64,000 nt of DNA, from contig CANMFX010000001.1 in the NCBI GenBank assembly GCA_947497315.1, positions 744,001 through 808,000 of the forward strand, read 5' to 3'. Positions 44,476 to 54,353 of this stretch are shown one piece after another. Positions within the stretch are counted from its first letter, which is position 1, and every line of letters starts with the position of its first letter. The position numbers and the translations under genes are program-made. The notes below the pieces were generated by a model that saw nothing but the letters and a program-made list of their open reading frames with translations, ran no database searches and was not told the DNA's origin. The stretch is from an uncultured Sphingomonadaceae bacterium (GTDB taxonomy: Bacteria > Pseudomonadota > Alphaproteobacteria > Sphingomonadales > Sphingomonadaceae).

Positions 44476-47400
44476 TCACTCCGCCGCCAGCAACTCTTCC
44501 GCCGCATCCAGATCCACCGATACCAGCTGCGAAATCCCGCGCTCGATCATCGTCACACCGAACAGCCGGTGCATCCGGCTCATCGTCACGGCATTATGGG
44601 TCACGATCAGGTAGCGCGTGTTGGTTTCCGCAACCATCTTGTCGAGCAGGTCGCAGAAGCGTTCGATATTCGCATCATCCAGCGGTGCATCGACCTCATC
44701 GAGCACGCAGATTGGGGCCGGGTTGGTCAGGAACAGGCCAAAGATCAGCGCCACGGCGGTCAGTGCCTGCTCGCCGCCCGATAGTAGGGTAAGTGATGTC
44801 AGCTTCTTGCCCGGCGGCTGTGCCATGATCTCGAGGCCCGCTTCCAGTGGATCGTCACTGTCGACCAGTGCGAGATGCGCCTTGCCGCCATCGAACAGTG
44901 TCGTGAACAGCCGCTGGAAATGCTGGTCCACTTCTTCAAACGCTGCGAGCAGTCGTTGTCGTCCTTCGCGGTTGAGGCTGCCGATGGAACCGCGCAACTG
45001 GTTAATCGCCTCGTTCAGTTCTTCGCTTTCCCTGGTCGATTTCTCCCACTCGGTTTCCAGTTCTTCCAGCTCATCGGCGGCGACCAGATTGACCGGGCCG
45101 ATCCGCTCCCGGCTCAGCGTCAATCGTTCCAGTTCCGCCGATTCCAACTCGGCATTGCCAACCGTCGCTTCATCAAATTCGCATTTTTCGGATAGCATCT
45201 GCGGCGGACACTCGAATTTCTCTCCGGAAATCCGTCCCATTTCCACGCGGCGCAGGTCCTGGTTCTCGGCGCGCGCCTTGGCCCCGGCGCGTTCCTCTCG
45301 CGCCTGGCTGAGCGCTTCGCTTGTCGCGTTTAGCCGGTCTTCATGATCGCGCTGCGCCAGTTCAGCCGTTTGCTGTGCGGCGTCTTTTTCAGCGACGACG
45401 GCGTTCAGGGCGTCCTGCTGTTCCTGCAGCTTGATCACTTCCACTTCGATGACACGCGGACGGTCGGCAAGTTTTTCAACCTCCGCCTCAATTGCCTCTC
45501 CGCGCTTGGCCATTTCCGCCATCCGGGTAGCGGCTTCGCTGGAGCGGTCCTGCCAGGATTTGATCTGTGCAGCGGCGACGGCCTTTTGTTCCTTCACCTG
45601 CGCCAGCTTCTGATCCAGTCCGGACAAAGCGGCCTGTGAGGACATGACCTGTTGCCGCGCCGCATCGCGCTGATCCTGCAGGGCGGCACGCGCGCTTTCC
45701 TGTGCCGCGCCATCTGGTTGACTGGTGCGTTCCTTCTGCGCTGCTTCCAGTTCTGTCCGTGCGGTCGCCGCCTCTTCTTTCAGGGCCGCTTCCCGCTCCG
45801 ACAGGCTGGCCGTGCGCTTTTGCAGCCAGCCGAGCGCTTCTTCCGCCTGATCGGCTTCGCGCAATGCCTGGCGCAGCAAATCCTCTGCCTCTCGCCGGGC
45901 TGTGCGTGCTTCGGTAAGCTGTTCTTCCGCTGCGGCAATGGCTTCCTGCCTGCTGTGCAGGGCCGTTTCCGCTGCCGTAACCTTTGCTTCGGCCGGTCCA
46001 AGCAGGCCAGTTAACTCGGTCAGTCGATTGGCGCGCACCAGCCGTTCGGCGCTGGCATTGCCATCATCGCGGGCGACAAAACCGTCCCAACGTCGCAAGG
46101 CTCCTGATTTGGTGACCAGTCTTTGGCCAACCGCCAGTGACTGGCCGACATCATTGGCGGCAACGAAAATCTGTGAAAGGCGGCTGTGCAGTTCTTTGGG
46201 GGCCTGGACGTGATCAACCAGTGTCTCGGTGCCGTCGGGGGCTTTTGCCGGTGCAGGAGCGCTCCCACCACCCCAGAAGCGGTCGCCGTCTCCGCCAATG
46301 GAAGCGAGCAAATCGTCTCCCAGAGCCGCGGCCAAGGCGCGCTCATAGCCAGGCGCTGCCTTCACCTGATCAATCGCCTTATGGTCGCTCTCACTCTTTG
46401 AAAGTTCCCGTTCCAAGGCCGCATGTTCAGACGAGAGACCGGCCAGCTCGGCTTTGATGGTCGCCAGCTTGGATGAAGCTTCATCGCGCGCTTCACTCGC
46501 TGCCAGTCGCTGTGCCTCCAGCGCTGCCATTTGTGCCCCGCTGCCATCAGCTTTTTTCTGGGCGGCTTCCCTTGCAGTCACAGCGTCGGTCAAAGCCTTT
46601 TTCAGCTCTGCTTCATCCCCCATTTCGGCACGTTCTTCCGCCAGCCGTTCAAGCTCCACAGTCAACCGGTTATAACGGGTCTCGGCAGCTTCCAGCGCGG
46701 CATTGGCGACTTTGATCTCGGCCTGAATTCGGGCTTCCTCGGCCACCGCTTTGGCGAGTTCAACCTCGCTGTCACTCGCAGCACGCTCGGCTCTTTCGGC
46801 CTGTTTTTCAAGCTCGGGGCGTTCTGCCTCCAACGTGACGAGTTCGGCGGAGAGCTGTTTTTCATCTTGCTCGAGCCGCGACAAGGCCTCCATGGCATCG
46901 CGGGTTAATTGATCCTCGCGCGCGTTATCATCCTTGATCCGCTGTGCCTGCGCTTGCAGGTCGAGCAGCCGTGATTTCAGATTGTCCCGCTCGTTGGTCA
47001 GCGAGAGCAGGCGATGGCTGGATTCACTGGCTTCTTCGCGCGCCTTGGTGAGATCGGCGCGCAGCAAGCCAAGTGTTCTGGCGCTTTCATTTTGTGCCTG
47101 CACCGCCGACTGTTGTGCATTCTGTGCTGCATTGACTTTGGCTTCCGCCGCTTCTGCTTCTGCTTTAGCGGCATCGGCCGCGGCGGCTGCTTCTTTCCAG
47201 CGCGCGAAAATCAGACGCGCTTCGACAGTGGTAATCTGACCGCTCAGTTTCTTGTAGCGCTCCGCCTGTTTGGCCTGTCGGCGCAGGGCAGAGGCGCGCT
47301 GTTCCATATCGCCTAATATGTCGTCGAGGCGCGCCAGATTCTTCTCGGCGGCCCGCAACTTCTGCTCGGCATCCTTACGCCGGACATGCAGCCCGGAAAT

Positions 47401-47913
47401 GCCGGCCGCCTCTTCCAGCATTTCGCGCCGGTCGGTGGGTTTTGAGGAGATCACATTGCTGATCTTGCCTTGACTGACCAGGGCAGGACTATGCGCGCCG
47501 GTGGCGGCATCTGCAAAGATCAGCGCTACATCCTTGGCCCGGACGTCAACGCCGTTCGCTCGATAGGCAGAGCCGGCACCGCGTTCAATACGGCGGACAA
47601 TTTCCAGTTCGCTATCATTGTCGCCGACATGGAGCGATGACACGTCATTCGTTTCACGTTCCGCATGCAAAGCAACTTCGGCAAATTGCCGCTGTGGCCG
47701 CTGATCCGTGCCGGCAAAGATCACGTCTTCCATACCGCCGCCGCGCATCGACTTGGGTGAGTTTTCACCCATGACCCAGCGGATCGCTTCCAGAAGGTTG
47801 GATTTGCCGCAGCCATTGGGGCCAACCACACCGGTCAGTCCTTTTTCGACGCGCAGCTCGGTGGGATCGACAAAGCTTTTAAAGCCCGAAAGTTTGAGCT
47901 TCTTTATTTGCAC
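44476..47913 (-). CDS. smc: Chromosome segregation protein SMC
   Basis: The 1145-residue ATPase of the condensin-like SMC complex that organises the chromosome. Walker A GPNGCGKSN is at residues 31-39. Two long coiled-coil arms (Ala/Glu/Gln-rich) flank a hinge near residues 515-655 (GYERALAAALGDDL; SQIFVAANDVGQSLAVG). The signature LSGGEQALTAVALIFGLFL and Walker B PICVLDEVDAPLDD are near residues 1050 and 1075. Length is typical. Location next to DsbA-like, DUF721 and mutY genes is the standard alphaproteobacterial arrangement. ScpA and ScpB are not in the window. Confidence 0.97.
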   Translation of the reverse strand: MQIKKLKLSGFKSFVDPTELRVEKGLTGVVGPNGCGKSNLLEAIRWVMGENSPKSMRGGGMEDVIFAGTDQRPQRQFAEVALHAERETNDVSSLHVGDNDSELEIVRRIERGAGSAYRANGVDVRAKDVALIFADAATGAHSPALVSQGKISNVISSKPTDRREMLEEAAGISGLHVRRKDAEQKLRAAEKNLARLDDILGDMEQRASALRRQAKQAERYKKLSGQITTVEARLIFARWKEAAAAADAAKAEAEAAEAKVNAAQNAQQSAVQAQNESARTLGLLRADLTKAREEASESSHRLLSLTNERDNLKSRLLDLQAQAQRIKDDNAREDQLTRDAMEALSRLEQDEKQLSAELVTLEAERPELEKQAERAERAASDSEVELAKAVAEEARIQAEIKVANAALEAAETRYNRLTVELERLAEERAEMGDEAELKKALTDAVTAREAAQKKADGSGAQMAALEAQRLAASEARDEASSKLATIKAELAGLSSEHAALERELSKSESDHKAIDQVKAAPGYERALAAALGDDLLASIGGDGDRFWGGGSAPAPAKAPDGTETLVDHVQAPKELHSRLSQIFVAANDVGQSLAVGQRLVTKSGALRRWDGFVARDDGNASAERLVRANRLTELTGLLGPAEAKVTAAETALHSRQEAIAAAEEQLTEARTARREAEDLLRQALREADQAEEALGWLQKRTASLSEREAALKEEAATARTELEAAQKERTSQPDGAAQESARAALQDQRDAARQQVMSSQAALSGLDQKLAQVKEQKAVAAAQIKSWQDRSSEAATRMAEMAKRGEAIEAEVEKLADRPRVIEVEVIKLQEQQDALNAVVAEKDAAQQTAELAQRDHEDRLNATSEALSQAREERAGAKARAENQDLRRVEMGRISGEKFECPPQMLSEKCEFDEATVGNAELESAELERLTLSRERIGPVNLVAADELEELETEWEKSTRESEELNEAINQLRGSIGSLNREGRQRLLAAFEEVDQHFQRLFTTLFDGGKAHLALVDSDDPLEAGLEIMAQPPGKKLTSLTLLSGGEQALTAVALIFGLFLTNPAPICVLDEVDAPLDDANIERFCDLLDKMVAETNTRYLIVTHNAVTMSRMHRLFGVTMIERGISQLVSVDLDAAEELLAAE

Positions 47914-47983
47914 GCAGGTTGCCCCGCTTGGCTGTTATCATTCACTCGCATTAAACTCGCTTCCCCCAAGCGATAACAGGCGC

Positions 47984-48730
47984 TTACCGGGCGCCTGCTT
48001 CTTTCAATCTTGTTTCCACCATATTCCAGCTGGTGCCATCGATCTTCTGACCGTTGATCAGGAAGGCCGGTGTACCCTGGATGTCAAAATCCTGTACCGC
48101 TGTCTGTGTGTCCGCCATAAGTTTTTCAGCGGTCGCCGTTTCGCTGAGGCAGGCTTTGGCCTGATCCGCAGAAACTCCGCGCTGTTGGAAATAGCTGATC
48201 AGATCGAGCTGCTCGGCCAAGCTGACAAAACGCACATTCGGTTCCTGAGACAATACACTTTGATAAGTAGCGTCACCCATGGCCTGAGCCTTTTCAAACA
48301 TCGGACCCTGGTTGCTTAGCGCTTGTTTGGTCAATGCGAAAAACGGACCTTCACCGCCGCAACGGGACAGGATCGCGGCGGTCAGATCCAGCGGATCGCG
48401 AACGAAATTGCGAATTTCGAAGCTTACCCGTCCTGACTCAACATATTCATCGCGGATCGTATTAAACGCTTCTTCGCCAAAAGTGGCGCAATGCGAACAG
48501 GTGATCGACATATATTCGACCAGTTTAATGGGTGCATCAGGATTGCCCATCACATATCCGCCAGCTTCGGTCTGCGCGACGGTTTCCGACCATTTTTGGC
48601 CATCCGGTGCAGCGACGGCCGCAATGGCTTCGCCAGATGTTGCGCCGCCCTCGGCGGTTTCCGCAGCGCCGCCGCATCCGGTAAGCGCAAGTGCGAGAGC
48701 AATAGGAGCCAGATAGAGTGATTTAGACAT
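47984..48730 (-). CDS. DsbA-like thioredoxin-fold lipoprotein
   Basis: A 248-residue exported thioredoxin-fold protein. MSKSLYLAPIALALALTGC gives a lipobox LTGC, so it is probably membrane-tethered in the periplasm. The active site is YMSITCSHCATF (CSHC), and a later GTPAFLINGQKIDG carries the cis-Pro. It likely oxidises thiols or acts in disulfide exchange. AGGA sits nine bases before ATG at 48730; another in-frame ATG at 48766 overlaps the upstream gene's stop as ATGA and is an alternative. It is a paralog of its upstream neighbour. Confidence 0.86.
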   Translation of the reverse strand: MSKSLYLAPIALALALTGCGGAAETAEGGATSGEAIAAVAAPDGQKWSETVAQTEAGGYVMGNPDAPIKLVEYMSITCSHCATFGEEAFNTIRDEYVESGRVSFEIRNFVRDPLDLTAAILSRCGGEGPFFALTKQALSNQGPMFEKAQAMGDATYQSVLSQEPNVRFVSLAEQLDLISYFQQRGVSADQAKACLSETATAEKLMADTQTAVQDFDIQGTPAFLINGQKIDGTSWNMVETRLKEAGAR

Positions 48731-48762
48731 GTTAGATATTCCTGTTGTTTCAATAAGATGTT

Positions 48763-49470
48763 TCATTCAGATAGGGCGAGCAGGGCAGGCCGCAAGCGTG
48801 CCCAACTGTGAACCTTGTCGATAGGTTGATCGTTCAACGTAAAGCTGGGTGTTCCGGTCAGCTTCAATGTTCCGGTGGCATATTTGGTCATGCCCAAAAT
48901 TATATCCTGTGCCTGTTTGTCGGCAAGGCAGCTATTGACCTGATCCTTTGAGTAACCGCGTTTCTGCATAAGGCCGTAAAAGTCGGCGGCCTTGGCGATT
49001 TTTTTAAGCCGCTCGGGAACGGTGCCTTCGTTCAATGATTTCATCACGGCGGGCGAAGAAGACTGAAAGGTCTGCATCCAGCTTGCCTGAGACGTCAGTA
49101 TCGCCCGGTGATTGCCAAAAAATTTCGTACGCCCTCCGCAGCGCGCAAGCATCGCCGCCGTCAGATCAATCGGGTTGAGAACCAGATTGCGGACTTCAAA
49201 GCTGATATGACCTTTCCGGATGAAGCCTGATTTTAGCGGATCATGAGACTGCGCTTCGAAATTCGCACAGTGATTGCAGGTATAGCTCATATATTCGGCC
49301 AGCTGATGCAGAGCGAGGGGATTGCCCATTACATGCCCGCCTTTTTCGGACATCGTGACCCGCTGGGTCCAATCCGTCTGTGTTGTCTGTGACTGGGCGG
49401 CTGCGGGCGCCGAGGCCAGAACCGCTGTTCCGAGGGTTGCCAAAGCAAGATACGCGCTTGCGAATTTCAT
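48763..49470 (-). CDS. DsbA-like thioredoxin-fold secreted protein
   Basis: A 235-residue exported protein with a cleavable signal (ending APAAAQ near residue 25). The active site is CNHC in YMSYTCNHCANFEAQ, with the cis-Pro motif GTPSFTLNDQPI near residue 200. Similar spacing and the shared HVMGNP/YVMGNP block show that it is a close paralog of the next gene. It overlaps the DUF721 gene stop by one base. Substrates are unknown. Confidence 0.86.
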   Translation of the reverse strand: MKFASAYLALATLGTAVLASAPAAAQSQTTQTDWTQRVTMSEKGGHVMGNPLALHQLAEYMSYTCNHCANFEAQSHDPLKSGFIRKGHISFEVRNLVLNPIDLTAAMLARCGGRTKFFGNHRAILTSQASWMQTFQSSSPAVMKSLNEGTVPERLKKIAKAADFYGLMQKRGYSKDQVNSCLADKQAQDIILGMTKYATGTLKLTGTPSFTLNDQPIDKVHSWARLRPALLALSE

Positions 49471-50168
49471 TACTCGTCCTTTTTTCCTTCTGGCCTTTTT
49501 TCGGCCGGCCCGTCTTCATTTGGTTGGCGCTTCACTCCGCCGCCGATTTTCCCCACGATGGCAATAGGCTGTGGTTCCTCTATTTGCGGAGCGCCTTCCG
49601 ACTTGGCAATAGCTGTGGCCAATGATTCCAGCACCCTGTTCAATTCCGGGTCACCAATATCGCGCAGGCTGTCGCCCAATTCTATCGGTGCGGGCTTTAG
49701 TGATGGCGGGGGTGCTACACGCCTTTCTCTTTGTTTTTCAATATCTTTAGGTGGATTTACAGGTCCCTGCCTGAATCGTACCTGACTAATAGCGCCATAG
49801 CCGAAAAAGCGGTTCACCCGCTCGATAATCTCGGGTGTAATATGTTGCATCAAGGTCGAATGGGCACCGGAAACCAGCAAATGAAGCGTGCCGCTTTCTT
49901 TTTCGCCGCGGGGAAAGCGGATTGATTCGGGCAAGGAGACGTCCGCATAACGCTCTCCGACTATCTCTGGCCAGCGGCTCACCACTGAACTTTGGATGAA
50001 ACCATAGCGGCGAAAGGCAGCGCGGCCGATTTCCGGCATCAGATCAGAAATGCTGCGCGCTTCACCGCCGCGTGGGCGCTGATACTTGCTGAATCTCCTA
50101 GCGCCGGCTGTGCGCTTGGCGCCCTTGCGCTTCGGCTTCTCGCCGTTCGGATTATTTTCCTTCGCCAT
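49470..50168 (-). CDS. DUF721 protein, DciA-like
   Basis: A 232-residue protein with a DUF721 domain (about residues 35-125, including VVSRWPEIVGERYADVSLPESI and HLLVSGAHSTLMQHITPEII). DUF721 is the core of DciA, the widespread replicative helicase loader of bacteria lacking DnaC, so a replication role is possible. The N-terminus is basic (KPKRKGAKRTAGARRF). GTG GTG/ATG codons occur together at the start; ATG at 50168 is used here. It is divergent from mutY, with only 27 bases between the two starts. Confidence 0.8.
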   Translation of the reverse strand: MAKENNPNGEKPKRKGAKRTAGARRFSKYQRPRGGEARSISDLMPEIGRAAFRRYGFIQSSVVSRWPEIVGERYADVSLPESIRFPRGEKESGTLHLLVSGAHSTLMQHITPEIIERVNRFFGYGAISQVRFRQGPVNPPKDIEKQRERRVAPPPSLKPAPIELGDSLRDIGDPELNRVLESLATAIAKSEGAPQIEEPQPIAIVGKIGGGVKRQPNEDGPAEKRPEGKKDE

Positions 50169-50195
50169 CACGAGGCATCATGGCATAGGCACCCT

Positions 50196-51332
50196 ATGGG
50201 CGTCGACAAAATAACCGGTAAAGCGCAGAATATCACCGCCAAAATCAGTGCACATTATGTGGATAACGCCCGCAATCTACCCTGGCGGGTACCGCCTGAG
50301 CTGTCGGCGGCAGGTCGTTTGCCGGACCCTTATCATGTCTGGTTGTCTGAAGTGATGTTGCAGCAGACCACCGTCGCAGCCGTTATCGCCTATTTTCAGA
50401 AGTTTACCGAGCGCTGGCCGACGGTTGCAGATTTGGCAAAGGCGGACGAGGCAGACGTGCTCGCCGCATGGGCCGGGCTTGGCTATTATGCAAGGGCGCG
50501 GAACCTGCATAAATGCGCGCGCTATGTGTGTGATAATCTGGGCGGCATATTCCCTTCCGAGGAAAAAGAATTGCTCAAACTACCCGGCATCGGCGCCTAT
50601 ACAGCGGCGGCGATCGCCGCGATTGCCTTTGGTCGGCGGGCAGTGGTTGTCGATGCCAATATCGAACGACTCGTGGCGCGGCTTTTTGCAATCGACACAC
50701 CGCTGCCAAAGGGAAAGGCAGATATTCGCATTGGCATGGATGCCCTGACGCCGGATGCCCGGACACCGCATGATAGTGCCGGAGATTTTGCACAAGCCTG
50801 TATGGATATCGGCGCGAGCATCTGCTCGGCCAAGGCGCCAAAATGCGAAACCTGTCCGGTGCTGGCTGATTGCGCAGCCTATGCGAAGGGTGATCAGGAG
50901 CGCTATCCCGTCAAGCCGCCCAGAAAGGCCAAGCCGCTGCGCAAAGGACGATTTTTCTGGATTGAACAGGATGAGAAGCTGTTGCTCGTCACCCGCCCGG
51001 CAAAGGGCATGCTGGGTTCCATGCGCGCTCTACCCGATGATGACTGGGCGGCGGGAAAAGACGGTCATGGCCAGCCGCCACTGGACGGCAATTGGCAGCT
51101 TCACGAGAATGTTGTTCAGCACAGCTTCACCCATTTTTCGCTTGAGGTTGATTTGGCGGTTTATCAAACCGAGAAAATCGTTATTAACAAGGATGATAAT
51201 AGAAAAGCCGAACCTGGCCCCCAACTTGATGATGCGATCTGGTGGCCGGTACATGGGATAGAGGATGCAGGCCTGCCAACCTTATTTGCCAAAGCGGTGG
51301 ACTGGGCTGTGAAACGGAAACTGAAGGAATGA
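50196..51332 (+). CDS. mutY: A/G-specific adenine glycosylase
   Basis: Removes adenine mispaired with 8-oxoguanine. It is 378 residues. LWLSEVMLQQTTVAAVIAYF-type block (VWLSEVMLQQTTVAAVI) near residue 48 has the catalytic region, LPGIGAYTAAAIAAIAFG near residue 130 is the helix-hairpin-helix, and the catalytic Asp is in HDSAGDFAQACMDIG. The 4Fe-4S loop C-x6-C-x2-C-x5-C is CSAKAPKCETCPVLADC. The C-terminal domain is MutT-like. Start chosen at 50196 with AGG upstream; the longer frame overlaps the divergent gene and is not plausible. Confidence 0.95.
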   Translation: MGVDKITGKAQNITAKISAHYVDNARNLPWRVPPELSAAGRLPDPYHVWLSEVMLQQTTVAAVIAYFQKFTERWPTVADLAKADEADVLAAWAGLGYYARARNLHKCARYVCDNLGGIFPSEEKELLKLPGIGAYTAAAIAAIAFGRRAVVVDANIERLVARLFAIDTPLPKGKADIRIGMDALTPDARTPHDSAGDFAQACMDIGASICSAKAPKCETCPVLADCAAYAKGDQERYPVKPPRKAKPLRKGRFFWIEQDEKLLLVTRPAKGMLGSMRALPDDDWAAGKDGHGQPPLDGNWQLHENVVQHSFTHFSLEVDLAVYQTEKIVINKDDNRKAEPGPQLDDAIWWPVHGIEDAGLPTLFAKAVDWAVKRKLKE

Positions 51333-51334
51333 AT

Positions 51335-52687
51335 ATGACGATCAACAAGACGGCCGACAAAACCACAGTTGCAGCCTTTAACCGGCGATCGGTCCTTGGG
51401 GCCATTGGTGTCAGTGCCTTCCTGGCTGGTGCACCAACTGCGGCGTTTGCGCGATCGCTGGCGCGGCCTGATTCTCCGTTTCCGGGCCTGACCAAGATTA
51501 TCAATGACTATGTGGCTGAAAAGAAAGTAGCCGGCATGCTGGCCGCTATCGGCATGGGGCAGGCGGATCCCATGGTCATCGCTGCTGGAACCCATAAATT
51601 GGGCGGCGAAAAGACGGTTGATATGAACACGCTTTGGCGGCTCTATTCTCAAACCAAGCCAGTAACCGGCATGGCGATCATGATGCTGATTGAGGATGGC
51701 CAGTTGAAGCTCGATCAGCCACTTGCGGATATTCTGCCTGAATTTTCTGACATGCGCGTTCTGCAGAATCCCGAAGGTTCGCTGGATGAGACAGTGCCAG
51801 CACGGACGCAAATCACCATTCGCCACTTGCTGACCCACACCGCTGGTCTGGGCTATAACATCATCAGCAAAGGTCCAATCCGGAAAGCCTATTTCGCCGA
51901 GGGCATAACGCCCGGTGTGGTCAGCCGGATGCCGCTTCCCGGCACCGAGCCGGGACCGCCAACACCGGATATCGCGACATTTTCAAAAAATCTCGCTTCC
52001 TTGCCGCTGGTCTATGAGCCCGGCACAAAATGGAGCTATTCGGTTAGTATCGACCTGCTTGGCTATGTCGTTCAAGTCGCGTCTGGCATGCCACTGGAAG
52101 AATTTTTGCAGAAACGCATGTTCGATCCGCTAGGCATGAAAGACACGTTCTTTCAGCTTCCGGCTGACCGGGTGGCTGACTTTACCGACAATTATGCGCC
52201 CCTTGGCGGCACCCTGATCCCGATCGATCCGGCCGCAAACAGCATTTATCTCGACAAGCCCGCCTTTGCCTTTGGCGGCGCCGGACTGGTCGGGTCAGCA
52301 GCGGACTATGACAAGTTTCTCGCCATGCTGCTCGGCTTCGGAACCTATAAGGGCACGGCAATCATGCAGCCGGAAACGGCCAAGCTTGGTATGTCCAACC
52401 TGCTGCCGGAAGGCACTGACATGAAAGGCACATGGGTTGCCAATCATGGCTTTGGCGCCGGCGGGCGTGCTGGTCTGGGTACGGCGGCAAGTCCGGCAGG
52501 AACCTTTGGCTGGGGCGGCGCTGCTGGAACGTCGGCCTTTGTCGATACTGGCAACGGCTTCCGCGCAGGCGGATATACGCAATATATGCCGTCCAACACC
52601 TATCCGTTCCAGTCGAATTTCCCGAAATATGTCTATGCTGACCTGATGAAGCAAATGTCCGCGGGTGAGGGAAAAACCAGCCCGTGA
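51335..52687 (+). CDS. Serine hydrolase of the beta-lactamase/class C-esterase fold
   Basis: A 450-residue protein with an apparent Tat signal (NRRSVLGAIGVSAFLAGA). The catalytic SxxK is SQTK in YSQTKPVTG near residue 108, and the Tyr motif is YSVS near residue 230. Members are family VIII esterases, DD-peptidases or beta-lactamases; the substrate is open. ATG at 51335 has AAGGA six bases upstream; ATG at 51329 overlaps the mutY stop as ATGA and is an alternative. It follows mutY directly. Confidence 0.88.
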   Translation: MTINKTADKTTVAAFNRRSVLGAIGVSAFLAGAPTAAFARSLARPDSPFPGLTKIINDYVAEKKVAGMLAAIGMGQADPMVIAAGTHKLGGEKTVDMNTLWRLYSQTKPVTGMAIMMLIEDGQLKLDQPLADILPEFSDMRVLQNPEGSLDETVPARTQITIRHLLTHTAGLGYNIISKGPIRKAYFAEGITPGVVSRMPLPGTEPGPPTPDIATFSKNLASLPLVYEPGTKWSYSVSIDLLGYVVQVASGMPLEEFLQKRMFDPLGMKDTFFQLPADRVADFTDNYAPLGGTLIPIDPAANSIYLDKPAFAFGGAGLVGSAADYDKFLAMLLGFGTYKGTAIMQPETAKLGMSNLLPEGTDMKGTWVANHGFGAGGRAGLGTAASPAGTFGWGGAAGTSAFVDTGNGFRAGGYTQYMPSNTYPFQSNFPKYVYADLMKQMSAGEGKTSP

Positions 52688-53616
52688 GCAATAGCGTCAG
52701 TCCGATCATGACGACCGACCTCAACGCCATCATCCCGACCTTTGCTGGCGGAACCATGGATCGTGCGGATCAGGTTCGGGTCAATCCTGAACGGCTGAAA
52801 GAAGCGATGATGCGCCCCAACGCGCGATTGTTAAAGCTCGACGGTTTGAGCCCCGTTTTCGATGCCATGGGCGATCTTGCCTGGGGGCCGCTTTACGAAG
52901 CATCGCCGGACAATGATCTGCTGCTCCTTGGTATGGATGGCGATACCCCCTGCTTTGCGGAGCTTAATGGCGCCGGCAGCGCCATGCCCACTGCTGATCC
53001 GCGATTATGGCAGTCATTGGGCGTTTTGCCGCCGGAGCAGGCCGCCATTTATGCAACGGCGCGCAGCCTGGTGGACTGGCACGCGCGCCACCGGTTTTGC
53101 GCCAATTGCGGGCGGCCGACTGAATCCCGCAAAGGCGGCTGGGCACGGCAATGCGACAAGGAAACAGGCGGCTGCGGCGCCGAGCATTTCCCCCGTACCG
53201 ATCCCGTGGCGATCATGCTGGCGGAATGTGAAGGCAAAATCCTGCTTGGCCGGCAACCCCGATTCCCGCCCAAACGCTTTTCCGCGCTGGCCGGCTTTAT
53301 CGAACCGGGCGAGAGCATCGAAGGCGGCGTCGCGCGGGAATTGTGGGAAGAAGCGGGCATCAAGGTCCGCAACGTCCGCTACATAGCCAGCCAGCCCTGG
53401 CCCTTTCCGTCATCACTGATGATGGCTTGCACCAGCGTCACCGATGACCCGACATTGAAGCTGGACGAGGAAGAGATTGAGGAAGCTGCATGGTTCTCTC
53501 TGGATGAAGTGAAAGCCGCGATGAACGGTGATCCCGATGCGCCGTTTATTGCGCCGCCACCGTTTGCGATAGCGTATAATCTGCTGAAAAACTGGGTGGA
53601 TGAACAGGAACGGTGA
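52684..53616 (+). CDS. nudC: NADH pyrophosphatase NudC
   Basis: A 310-residue Nudix hydrolase that cuts NAD(H) and removes NAD caps from RNA. The zinc ribbon is CANCG and C...GCG near residue 140-162. The Nudix box G-x5-E-x7-REUXEEXGU is seen in GFIEPGESIEGGVARELWEEAG near residue 200, followed by the NudC-specific SQPWPFPSSLM. A GTG start overlaps the preceding stop as GTGA; ATG at 52708 is an alternative. The family-defining motif makes the call firm. Confidence 0.95.
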   Translation: MSNSVSPIMTTDLNAIIPTFAGGTMDRADQVRVNPERLKEAMMRPNARLLKLDGLSPVFDAMGDLAWGPLYEASPDNDLLLLGMDGDTPCFAELNGAGSAMPTADPRLWQSLGVLPPEQAAIYATARSLVDWHARHRFCANCGRPTESRKGGWARQCDKETGGCGAEHFPRTDPVAIMLAECEGKILLGRQPRFPPKRFSALAGFIEPGESIEGGVARELWEEAGIKVRNVRYIASQPWPFPSSLMMACTSVTDDPTLKLDEEEIEEAAWFSLDEVKAAMNGDPDAPFIAPPPFAIAYNLLKNWVDEQER

Positions 53617-53713
53617 GGGCTTCGGCGCAAAGCCGGCATCCGCATTGGGATGCACTTTGAGGCAACAAGGGACTTATTGATCATGCCTCCGTTGGGCAGC
53701 AAGGAGAGTCACT

Positions 53714-54304
53714 GTGGTCAGCTCTGAGGTTGTTTGTGCAGGCGAGGAAGATCGTGAACGGGCAAAACACTCGGTCGTGCTGAGCTTTGCCGCTGACCCG
53801 ATGATGCGTTGGATGGTGCCTGACGCCGCTGACTATCTTGCCACAATGCCCGAGGTCTTTGAGGCTTTCGCTGGCGCCTCATTCGAGAACGGGACTGCTT
53901 ATATTGCACGCAATGCAAAAGCAGTGGCGCTTTGGTTGCCTCCCGGCGTTGAATCCGACAATGACAGGATGACGGCCGCGCTGCGCAAAGTTGTTGCGCC
54001 CGAACTCTATGAAGATATTGCCGCGGTCTTTGGCGAAATGGGGCGCTATCATCCTCGTGACGAGCCTTGCTGGTACCTGCCTTTAATCGGTGTCGATCCA
54101 GCTGAAGCGGATCAAGGTCTGGGCTCGGCGCTCATGAAGAAGGCGCTCGATCACTGCGATAAGGCCGGATTATCCGCCTATCTCGATTCATCCAGTCCGC
54201 GCAATATCGCATTTTATGAACGTCACGGTTTTAAGGTCATGGGGGAAATCCAAAGCGGAAGCTCACCCGTCGTGCATCCCATGCTTCGAAAACATATCGG
54301 ATGA
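53714..54304 (+). CDS. GNAT-family N-acetyltransferase
   Basis: A 196-residue acetyltransferase. LPLIGVDPAEADQGLGSALMKKAL near residue 116 holds the acetyl-CoA loop (QGLGSA), and SSSPRNIAFYERHGFKVMGE is the last core strand. GTG is preceded by AAGGAG at eight bases. The architecture resembles puromycin-type or spermidine acetyltransferases, but the substrate is unknown. It stands alone, on the same strand as nudC and about 97 bases later. Confidence 0.85.
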   Translation: MVSSEVVCAGEEDRERAKHSVVLSFAADPMMRWMVPDAADYLATMPEVFEAFAGASFENGTAYIARNAKAVALWLPPGVESDNDRMTAALRKVVAPELYEDIAAVFGEMGRYHPRDEPCWYLPLIGVDPAEADQGLGSALMKKALDHCDKAGLSAYLDSSSPRNIAFYERHGFKVMGEIQSGSSPVVHPMLRKHIG

Positions 54305-54353
54305 GACCAAGAGGGAAGCGAATTCCGATGTCTGCTTCCCACTCATCTCCGGA

